From positions 1 to 7,820 of the forward strand of contig JASHTC010000199.1 of NCBI GenBank assembly GCA_030040755.1: DNA of 7,820 nt, in the 5' to 3' direction. The notes beneath the pieces are model-generated. The model ran no database searches. It was not told where the DNA came from and saw nothing but the letters and a program-made list of their open reading frames with translations. This DNA comes from Thermoplasmata archaeon (GTDB lineage: Archaea > Thermoplasmatota > Thermoplasmata > Lutacidiplasmatales > UBA184). The position numbers were made by a program, and so were the translations under genes. Positions 1 to 5,785 of the stretch are shown in pieces; positions within the stretch are counted from its first letter, which is position 1; each line of letters starts with the position of its first letter.

Positions 1-246
1 GCCGCGATCCTCGCTTCGGTCGAGAAGACGGGGCGGGCGGTGATCGTGCACGAGGCGGCCCGCTTCTGCGGGGTCGGAGGCGAGCTCGCGGCCCTACTGG
101 CGGAGAAGGCGCTCTACTCCCTCAAGGCGCCGGTCGCCCGGGTGACCGGCTACGACACCCCGTTCCCGTACGCGCTCGAGAACCTGTACCTCCCGAACGC
201 GGACCGCGTGGCCCATGCGGTCCGGACGACGATGCGGGCCGGATAG
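1..246 (+). CDS. 2-oxoacid dehydrogenase E1 component, beta subunit (partial, C-terminal end)
   Basis: The frame is open from the first base of the window to a TAG at 244-246 and gives the last 81 residues of the protein; the start is off the left edge. The peptide TGRAVIVHEAARF, then a Gly-rich GVGGELAALLAEKA, then LKAPVARVTGYDTPFPYA and a final LP...AHAVRTTM match the C-terminal transketolase-like domain of E1-beta chains of pyruvate or branched-chain 2-oxoacid dehydrogenases. In that family the beta chain pairs with E1-alpha in an alpha2beta2 enzyme, and this domain helps form the subunit interface and bind thiamine diphosphate. Only 7 nt separate it from the E2 gene, so both should be on one transcript. 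The internal GTG at base 40 is not the start, because the family homology continues upstream of it. The E1-beta call is firm; substrate choice cannot be read from this fragment. Confidence 0.93.
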   Translation, partial: AAILASVEKTGRAVIVHEAARFCGVGGELAALLAEKALYSLKAPVARVTGYDTPFPYALENLYLPNADRVAHAVRTTMRAG

Positions 247-253
247 GGTTCTC

Positions 254-1537
254 ATGCCGTTCGAGTTCCGTCTTCCCGACATCGGCGAAGGGGTCGCGGA
301 GGGCGAGGTCGTCCAGTGGTTCGTCCACGAAGGAGACTCCATCCAGGAAGACGCCCCGCTGGTCAGCGTGCTCACGGACAAGGCGAACGTCGAGATCCCC
401 TCCCCGAAGGCCGGTCGGGTCGCCAAGATCCATGCCCAGGTCGGGGAGAAGGTCAAGGTGGGAGGGCTCCTCGTCACGATCGAGACGGCGGCCGGTTTGG
501 CGGAGAAGGCGCCGGGGCCCCCCGCTCCCGCCGACGGGGCGTCGCGCGCGCCACCGGTCGCACCCGTGGCGGCCCGCCCGCCACCGGCCCCAACGGCTCC
601 GGCGAGCGGCCCGGTGCTAGCCTCCCCGTACCTGCGTCGCCTCGCCGCAGAGCGCGGGATCGACCTCGGGCAGGTTCGCGGGAGCGGCCCCGGCGGGCGG
701 ATCGTCGAGGCCGACCTCGCCCCGTCGCCGACCGCCTCGGGGGCGGGAGAGGGGGCCCCGCCTCCTGCGCCCACCGCCCCGGCGGTTTCCGCGGGCGCCC
801 CACCCGTTCGTCCTGCCTCGGCCGAGGGGGACGTCTCCGAACGAATCCCCATCCGCGGCCTTCGCCGCGTCATCGCCGACCACATGGCCGAGTCGAAGCA
901 CAAGGCGGCCCACTTCACCTACGTGGAGGAGGTCGACGTATCCGAGCTCGTGCGCGTCCGGGACCGGATGGCCAAGCACGTCGAGCAGCAGGGGGTCCGT
1001 CTGAGCTACCTGCCGTTCATCGTCAAGGGGATCGTCGCGGCGCTGAAGGCACATCCTCGACTGAACTCGACGGTCGACGACCCGCGGAACGAGCTGGTCG
1101 TCCACTCAGCCTACAACATCGGGATCGCGACCGCCGCCCCCGACGGGCTCCTCGTGCCGGTCGTCCACCATGCGGAGACGCGAAGCATCCTGCAGCTCGC
1201 CCGGGAGATCCAGGACCTCGCGGACCGAGGACGCGCCGGCAAGCTGACGCGAGCCGAGCTGTCCGGCGGGACGTTCACGATCACCAGTCTCGGGGCGCTC
1301 GGCGGCGTGCTCGCCACCCCGATCCTGAACTATCCCGAGGTCGCCATCCTGGGCGTGCACCGGATCTTCCGACGTCCGGTCTACCGGCCCGACGGGTCGA
1401 TCGGTCCGGCCGACCTCATGAACCTCTCGATCTCACTCGACCACCGGATGATCGACGGGATCGAAGGGGCCCGGTTCCTCGCGACGGTCAAGTCCTACCT
1501 CGAGGACCCCCACCAGCTGTTCGCCGAGTTGGCCTGA
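254..1537 (+). CDS. Dihydrolipoamide acyltransferase (E2) of a 2-oxoacid dehydrogenase complex
   Basis: The protein has 427 residues. It forms the core of the complex and moves the acyl group from E1 to CoA. Domain order is classical: one lipoyl domain (about 1-80) with LPDIGEG near the N-terminus and the lipoyl-lysine motif TDKA at Lys43; an Ala/Pro-rich linker (about 86-122); a peripheral-subunit-binding domain (about 123-156, SPYLRRLAAERGIDL and GSGPGGRI); a second Ala/Pro/Gly linker (about 157-195); and the catalytic acyltransferase domain (about 196-427) with the active-site motif DHRMIDG, His397 and Asp401. Length is normal for a one-lipoyl-domain E2. I chose the ATG at 254 because the lipoyl fold begins right there; an upstream in-frame GTG at 215 would add 13 unlikely residues inside the E1-beta gene. 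No strong ribosome site is seen. Acyl specificity (acetyl or branched-chain) is not decided by these motifs. Confidence 0.97.
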   Translation: MPFEFRLPDIGEGVAEGEVVQWFVHEGDSIQEDAPLVSVLTDKANVEIPSPKAGRVAKIHAQVGEKVKVGGLLVTIETAAGLAEKAPGPPAPADGASRAPPVAPVAARPPPAPTAPASGPVLASPYLRRLAAERGIDLGQVRGSGPGGRIVEADLAPSPTASGAGEGAPPPAPTAPAVSAGAPPVRPASAEGDVSERIPIRGLRRVIADHMAESKHKAAHFTYVEEVDVSELVRVRDRMAKHVEQQGVRLSYLPFIVKGIVAALKAHPRLNSTVDDPRNELVVHSAYNIGIATAAPDGLLVPVVHHAETRSILQLAREIQDLADRGRAGKLTRAELSGGTFTITSLGALGGVLATPILNYPEVAILGVHRIFRRPVYRPDGSIGPADLMNLSISLDHRMIDGIEGARFLATVKSYLEDPHQLFAELA

Positions 1538-1589
1538 TGCGCGCGGCGGCCCCCGTCCGGGCGCGAGAGGCCGCACCCGGGCCGTGAGC

Positions 1590-2636
1590 ATGGCCGCGAA
1601 GGTCGAGACGGTCCCGCTGCCGTACTCGCCCGCCCAGATGACGACGCAGTTGGGCCCCGGGTGGGAGGAGACCCTCCGCTCGGCCCTGGAGTGGATGACC
1701 CTGGGCCGGGCGCTCGACGCCCGGATGCAGGGTCTGCAACGGCAGGGCCGGGTGGGGTTCTACGGCGCGGCGACCGGCCAGGAGGCCGTGGCGGTGGGGG
1801 CCGGCCTCGCGACCCGCCCGGAGGATTGGATCCTCCCCGGCCTGCGCGAGCAGCTGGTCGCGCTGGTCCGAGGGCACTCCCTGGTCGATTACGCGCACCA
1901 CCTGTTCGCGGACAACCTCGACCCCGGACGGGGGCGGAACATGCCCTGCCACCCCACCGCGTCCGAAGTGCACTACGTATCGATGTCCTCCGTGATCGGC
2001 ACGCAGATCTCGCATGCGGTCGGGGTCGCTTACGGGATACGGCTCCAGCACAAGCTCGGTGTGGCGGTCGCCTTCTTCGGGGACGGTGCGACGAGCGCGA
2101 ACGACTTCCACGCGGGCCTCAACCTCGGGGCGGTCTGGAAGCTGCCCGTGGTCTTCTGCTGCGTGAACAACCAGTGGGCGATCTCGCTGCCGGTCGAAAA
2201 ACAGACCGCCGCGCCGAGCCTGGCCACGAAGTCCGCGGCCTACGGGATCGCGGGTCGTCAGGTCGACGGGACGGACGTGGTCGCCGTCCTCCACGCGCTC
2301 GGCGCATCGCTTGAGACGGCCCGCTCCGGGCAGGGCCCCTCCTTCCTCGAGTTCCTCGTCTACCGGATGACCCCGCACTCGAGCTCGGACGACCCGACCC
2401 GCTACCAACCGAAGGGCTGGGCCGACCGGGCCGCCGCCCACGACCCGGTCGAGCGCCTCGCTGCCTGGATGACGTCGGCGGGTCTCCTCACGCCGGAGGC
2501 CCGGGAGGAGATGCGCGGCCGGGCCGACGAGAAGGTCCGTGCGGCGGTCGCCGTCGCCGAAGCGGCGCCCCCTCCCACCCCCCCCTCCCTGACCGAAGAC
2601 GTCTATGCCCGCGAGGGCTCGTCCGGCGCGGGCTGA
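1590..2636 (+). CDS. 2-oxoacid dehydrogenase E1 component, alpha subunit
   Basis: The protein has 348 residues and is the thiamine-diphosphate-binding chain that decarboxylates the 2-oxo acid with E1-beta. The diphosphate-binding motif is intact: GDG at 164-166 followed 26 residues later by NN at 193-194. Other family landmarks are GFYGAATGQEA (about 56-66), a substrate-channel region with MPCHPT (118-123), and the conserved loop YRMTPHSSSDDPTRY, which corresponds to the phosphorylation loop of mitochondrial E1-alpha. The HSxSDDPxxY form occurs in branched-chain E1-alpha and in bacterial or archaeal pyruvate E1-alpha, so it suggests but does not prove a branched-chain substrate. The ATG at 1590 is preferred; a GTG at 1584 in the same frame would add two residues (Met-Ser). 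Neither has a well-spaced Shine-Dalgarno. The gene lies 52 nt after E2 and 10 nt before E3, an unusual place because E1-alpha normally precedes E1-beta. Confidence 0.95.
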   Translation: MAAKVETVPLPYSPAQMTTQLGPGWEETLRSALEWMTLGRALDARMQGLQRQGRVGFYGAATGQEAVAVGAGLATRPEDWILPGLREQLVALVRGHSLVDYAHHLFADNLDPGRGRNMPCHPTASEVHYVSMSSVIGTQISHAVGVAYGIRLQHKLGVAVAFFGDGATSANDFHAGLNLGAVWKLPVVFCCVNNQWAISLPVEKQTAAPSLATKSAAYGIAGRQVDGTDVVAVLHALGASLETARSGQGPSFLEFLVYRMTPHSSSDDPTRYQPKGWADRAAAHDPVERLAAWMTSAGLLTPEAREEMRGRADEKVRAAVAVAEAAPPPTPPSLTEDVYAREGSSGAG

Positions 2637-2646
2637 CCAGGCGACG

Positions 2647-4089
2647 ATGGCGGGAACGTACTCGCGAGCCACGGAGGTGTTGGTCCTCGGCGGGGGGCCG
2701 GGAGGGTATATGGCTGCCCTCCGGGCCGGCCAGCTCGGCAAGAAGGTCCTGCTCGTGGAGAAGGGAGAGCTCGGCGGGGAGTGCCTCAACCGGGGCTGCA
2801 TCCCCTCGAAGGCGCTGATCCACGCGTCGCTCCTCTACCACCACCTGCGGTCCGAGGGACCCGACCTGGGCGTCACGGCCCAGGGCGTCTCCTTCGACCT
2901 CGGTCAGACCGTCCGATGGAAGGATGAGGTGGTCGCCAAGGAACGGGATGGGGTCGCTAGCCTCCTCAAGGCGGCGGGCGTGACCGTCCTGCGAGGGGAA
3001 GGTCGATTCACCGGTCCCACCTCGATCGACGTCGAGGCCCCGGACGGGGGCCATGAGCGGGTGGACTTTCAGCAGGCGGTCGTCGCGACCGGCGCGGTGC
3101 ATACCGTCCTTCCGGGGTTCGAGACGGACGGGCAGGTCGTCGTCAACGCCTGGCAGCTCCTCGATGTGACGACCCTCCCCCGGTCGATGCTGGTCCTCGG
3201 CGGGGGGGTGAGCGGGCTCGAGCTCGGAGAGTTCCTCGCCCGCCTCGGGGTGGAGGTCACGATCGTCGAGCTGCTCCCCCAGCTCCTTCCCGGCATCGAG
3301 CCCGACCTCTCCCGCGAGGTCACCCGGGCGCTCGAGGCGTTGGGGGTGAAGGTGCGCGTCGGCACCCAGGCCGTCGGGCTCGAGCGGGTCCCGGCCGGGG
3401 TTCGGCTCACGGTCGAAGGGGCCGCCGGGCGCGAGACCCTCGAGGCGGAGCGTCTGTTCGTCACGGTCGGAAAGCGTCCGGCGAGCCGCGACCTCGGGCT
3501 CGAGGAGGCCGGCGTGCTCGTGGACCCGAAGACGGGATTCATCCCCGTCGACGACCAGATGCGCACGAACCAGCCGCACGTCTACGCGGTCGGGGACGTC
3601 GCGCGGCCCCCGATGCTGGCCCACAAGGCCTACCGCGAAGGAGTCGTCGCCGCCGAGGCGATCTCGGGAGCGACCACCCGGTTCCAGTTCCAGGCGATGC
3701 CGTCCGTCGTCTTCACGACCCCCGAGCTCGCCAGCGTCGGGTTCACGCGGGCCGAGGCCGAATCGAAGGGGCTCCGGGCGCGGGAGGTCCGTTTCCCCTT
3801 CGCGGCCCTCGGACGAGCCCACGCGAACCACGACGCCACCGGCTGGTTCAAGCTCGTCGGGGACGACGCGACGGGACGGGTCCCCGGCGCCCATGTGGCC
3901 GGCGAGAGCGCGGGGGAGTACGTCACCGAGGTCTCGCTCGCCATCGAGATGGGGGCGACCGTGCGGGACCTGGCGCTGACCATCCACCCGCATCCCACCT
4001 TCTCCGAGGTGGTCCAGGAGGCCGCGCTCCTGTGGCTCGGAGAGCCGATGCATGTGGCCCGGAGGAGAGCCGATGCCCCGGGTCGTTGA
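2647..4089 (+). CDS. lpdA: Dihydrolipoamide dehydrogenase (E3)
   Basis: The protein has 480 residues, the usual length for the family. It reoxidises the dihydrolipoyl arm of E2 with FAD and passes electrons to NAD+. Visible parts: the FAD Rossmann motif GGGPGG (15-20); the redox-active disulfide in GGECLNRGCIPSKA, Cys46 and Cys51; the NAD-binding motif GGGVSG (185-190) with VTIVE after it; the second FAD motif VYAVGDVA; and the C-terminal dimer domain ending in HPHPTFSE, where His449 and Glu454 are the catalytic base pair supplied to the partner subunit. I chose ATG 2647, ten bases after the E1-alpha stop. An in-frame ATG at 2605 would add 14 residues (MPARARPARADQAT) inside the E1-alpha gene and is less likely. 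After the family core the protein has a short basic tail (HVARRRADAPGR) that overlaps the start of lipB by 17 nt. Confidence 0.97.
   Translation: MAGTYSRATEVLVLGGGPGGYMAALRAGQLGKKVLLVEKGELGGECLNRGCIPSKALIHASLLYHHLRSEGPDLGVTAQGVSFDLGQTVRWKDEVVAKERDGVASLLKAAGVTVLRGEGRFTGPTSIDVEAPDGGHERVDFQQAVVATGAVHTVLPGFETDGQVVVNAWQLLDVTTLPRSMLVLGGGVSGLELGEFLARLGVEVTIVELLPQLLPGIEPDLSREVTRALEALGVKVRVGTQAVGLERVPAGVRLTVEGAAGRETLEAERLFVTVGKRPASRDLGLEEAGVLVDPKTGFIPVDDQMRTNQPHVYAVGDVARPPMLAHKAYREGVVAAEAISGATTRFQFQAMPSVVFTTPELASVGFTRAEAESKGLRAREVRFPFAALGRAHANHDATGWFKLVGDDATGRVPGAHVAGESAGEYVTEVSLAIEMGATVRDLALTIHPHPTFSEVVQEAALLWLGEPMHVARRRADAPGR
4061..4067 (+). promoter_or_regulatory. Strong Shine-Dalgarno site of lipB
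   Basis: GGAGGAG ends 5 nt before the ATG at 4073, inside the last codons of E3. It supports ATG 4073 over the in-frame GTG at 4052, which lies upstream of this site. It is the clearest ribosome binding site in the window, suggesting that lipB is translated independently as well as by coupling to E3. Confidence 0.8.
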
Positions 4090-4747
4090 CTGGGGCGTCC
4101 GAGACTACCGGGCGTCGCTCGAGGCGATGCGCGAGGTGGTTCGGGCCCGCCGCGCGGCCGAGGTCCCGGACACCCTCATCCTGGTCCAGCACCCTCCGGT
4201 GGTCACGGTCGGGGTCGAGGGGGACGACGGGGCGGCGGCGGCGAGCGGGCTGCCCGTGGTGTCGGTGGAGCGCGGGGGGCGAGCCACCTACCACGGCCCG
4301 GGTCAGCTGGTCGCCTACCCGGTCGTCGACCTGGCCCCGAGAGGTCGGAACGTGCGCGGGTTCATCCACGAGATCGAAGAGACGGTCGTGCGCACGGTCG
4401 GGGAGTTCGGGGTCGCCGGTCAGCACGTCTCCGGGCGTCGCGGCGTCTGGGTCGACGGCCGGCGGAAGATCGCTTCCGTCGGGGTCGCGGTCGAAGGGTG
4501 GGTCACGTTCCATGGGGTCGCGCTGAACGTGGACGTGGACCTCACGCCGTTCGAACGGTTCCACCCGTGCGGGTTCGACGAGCCGGTGATGACCTCGCTC
4601 GCGAAGGAGACCGGCCGTCCCGTCACGGTCGGCGAGGTCCAGCCGGTCTTCGTCCGGCACTTCGAGGAGCTCGAGCGGGCCGCGGCCGAGAGCGCTCCGG
4701 CGGTCCGCCCGGCCCCCGAGGCCCTGCCGACCGGACCGGCGGCATGA
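4073..4747 (+). CDS. lipB: Octanoyltransferase LipB (lipoyl/octanoyl-protein transferase)
   Basis: The protein has 224 residues. In the known pathway LipB moves an octanoyl group from octanoyl-acyl carrier protein to the lipoyl lysine of E2-type domains, and LipA then inserts two sulfurs. Recognition is by HPPVVTVG (40-47), the RGGRATYHGPGQLVAYPV block (67-84), the catalytic lysine in RKIASVGV (Lys132), FHGVALNV (146-153), and the catalytic cysteine in FHPCGF (Cys166). Both catalytic residues are present, so the enzyme should be active. This pattern separates it from LplA lipoate ligases, which lack the catalytic cysteine. The last 25 or so residues are Ala/Pro-rich and poorly conserved. The gene follows E3 directly and overlaps it by 17 nt, so it should be made together with its likely target, Lys43 of the E2 encoded upstream. 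No lipA is in the window. Confidence 0.95.
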   Translation: MPRVVDWGVRDYRASLEAMREVVRARRAAEVPDTLILVQHPPVVTVGVEGDDGAAAASGLPVVSVERGGRATYHGPGQLVAYPVVDLAPRGRNVRGFIHEIEETVVRTVGEFGVAGQHVSGRRGVWVDGRRKIASVGVAVEGWVTFHGVALNVDVDLTPFERFHPCGFDEPVMTSLAKETGRPVTVGEVQPVFVRHFEELERAAAESAPAVRPAPEALPTGPAA

Positions 4748-5673
4748 CCCCCGGCGAGGGGGGTGCCGCCCGCCCCCGGGTCCTCCTCGTGGGGGGTGGC
4801 GCGGGGCTGGCGGGCCGGGCCCTGCTCGAGGAGTTCCGGTCGACCCACGAGGTCCGCTCGGTGCATCGACACCCCTCGGCGCGGGAGGCGGAACTGGGAG
4901 TCGAGTGGGTTCGCGCGGACGTGGCCCGGGTGACGGACTGGCGGCCGATCCTCGCGGGCGTGGACCTGGTCGTCAACGTCGCATGGTACCGGGCGGGGGC
5001 GGACCGCCGGTTCCGGCCGCTGGCCCGGGGGCTGGAGCGGCTGATACGGACGAGCGAGACCACGGGAGTCCCTCGGTTCGTCCATCTCAGCGTGCCGGAA
5101 GCCACCCCCCACATCGAGGCGCATCTTCCGTACATGGTGCGGAAACGCGAGGTCGACCGAGCGCTCGCGGCCAGCTCCCTGAGCTATTCGATCCTCCGGC
5201 CGACGATGCTGTTCGCTCCCCGGGACGTCTTGCTGACCGTGATGCTTCGGACGATGGCCCGCTGGCACCGGTTCCCGATGTTCGGGGACGGAGAGTACCA
5301 CGTCAGCCCGGTCTCCGCGCACGACGTGGCGGCCATCGTGCGCCGGGAGGCCACGCTCGACCGACGGGGGGTCGTCGAAGTGGGCGGACCGAGGCGCTGG
5401 CGGTACCGCGACCTCACGGAGTTCCTGTTCGACTCCCTCCGGCTCCGACCGCGTTACTGGCAGATGAGCCCCCGGAACGGGATCCGGCTCGCCCGCCTGC
5501 TCGAGACCCTCGGCTCCTCCCTCCTCTACGCCTACGAGGTGGAGTGGCTCGTCTCCGACCGGCTCGGGCTGGCGCCGTACGCCGGCCTCGACCGACCGCT
5601 GGCGAGCGTGGAGGGGTTCGTTCGCGCGGAGGCCGCCCGCCTGCGGCCCGCGGCTTACCCCTCGCGCGCATAG
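4744..5673 (+). CDS. Atypical SDR family NAD(P)-binding protein (NDUFA9/NmrA-like epimerase-type)
   Basis: The protein has 309 residues. The start ATG overlaps the lipB stop in an ATGA, which indicates translational coupling. The N-terminus has a Rossmann strand and glycine motif, RVLLVGGGAGLAG (12-24), fitting GxxGxxG of the extended or atypical SDR class. Further on are VRADVARVTDW (D in the acidic position after strand 3), LVVNVAWY, FVHLSV, a YMVRK motif (Tyr130 and Lys134, the YxxxK pair), LRPTMLFAP, HVSPVSAHDVA and VVEVGGPRRWRYRDLTEFL. The last two blocks resemble the NDUFA9-like / SDR_a5 group, which includes sugar-nucleotide epimerase relatives and quinone-linked accessory proteins. 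The substrate is unknown. Its position as last gene of the lipoylation operon may mean a related role or simple co-transcription. I see no signal peptide or transmembrane segment. Confidence 0.82.
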   Translation: MTPGEGGAARPRVLLVGGGAGLAGRALLEEFRSTHEVRSVHRHPSAREAELGVEWVRADVARVTDWRPILAGVDLVVNVAWYRAGADRRFRPLARGLERLIRTSETTGVPRFVHLSVPEATPHIEAHLPYMVRKREVDRALAASSLSYSILRPTMLFAPRDVLLTVMLRTMARWHRFPMFGDGEYHVSPVSAHDVAAIVRREATLDRRGVVEVGGPRRWRYRDLTEFLFDSLRLRPRYWQMSPRNGIRLARLLETLGSSLLYAYEVEWLVSDRLGLAPYAGLDRPLASVEGFVRAEAARLRPAAYPSRA

Positions 5674-5725
5674 CCCGGAGGGGTCGCGGGGCCGGAGCCG
5701 ACGCGCTCTGGCCTCCCGGGCGCCG

Positions 5726-5749
5726 CCCCCGGGTGCCGTGCCCCGGGGG
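5726..5749. repeat. Perfect 8-bp inverted repeat (stem-loop) upstream of the TTTAA promoter
   Basis: CCCCCGGG at 5726-5733 and CCCGGGGG at 5742-5749 are exact reverse complements with an 8-nt loop. The structure lies 53 nt after the SDR stop and 4 nt before the TTTAA box. No run of T follows, so it is not a standard intrinsic terminator. It could end the upstream transcript in another way, bind a dimeric regulator, or be a by-product of the high GC content. A further CCCGGG at 5715-5720 makes three copies in 33 bases. Confidence 0.5.
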
Positions 5750-5750
5750 G

Positions 5751-5760
5751 TAGATTTAAG
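5751..5760 (+). promoter_or_regulatory. Probable promoter element (archaeal TATA box, or bacterial -10)
   Basis: The sequence is TAGATTTAAG, the most AT-rich spot in the window and the only TTTAA I found. Its centre is about 30 bases before the ATG at 5786. An archaeal TATA box sits about 26 bases before the transcript start, so the mRNA would begin only a few bases before the ATG, a nearly leaderless transcript. This agrees with the absence of a Shine-Dalgarno sequence next to that ATG. Read as bacterial, TAGATT would be a -10 element giving a leader of roughly 20 nt. I favour the archaeal reading but cannot settle it. Confidence 0.55.
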
Positions 5761-5785
5761 GCGGGGCCACCCCATTCTGCACGCG

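Noticed and set aside
316..1587. 423-codon plus-strand frame inside E2
   Set aside because: It is extremely Arg/Pro/Gly-rich and overlaps E2, which has complete lipoyl, subunit-binding and catalytic domains.
1537..1587. 16-codon frame (MRAAAPVRAREAAPGP) filling the gap between E2 and E1-alpha, starting in a TGATG overlap
   Set aside because: The stop-start overlap is attractive, but the composition is what random GC-rich sequence gives and there is no good ribosome site. I treat it as chance, although it could act as a coupling leader.
1488..2801. 437-codon open frame on the minus strand opposite E1-alpha
   Set aside because: Composition is Arg/Gly/Pro/His-rich with no recognisable domain, and it lies opposite a gene with clear motifs. 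Very high GC content makes long antisense frames by chance.
2488..4053. 521-codon open frame on the minus strand opposite E3
   Set aside because: It is the mirror of the E3 codons, rich in Asp/Arg/Glu/Gly without domains; E3 itself has all catalytic motifs.
5674..5750. Intrinsic terminator after the SDR gene
   Set aside because: There are GC-rich hairpins but no T-run after them, so neither the bacterial nor the archaeal pattern is met.
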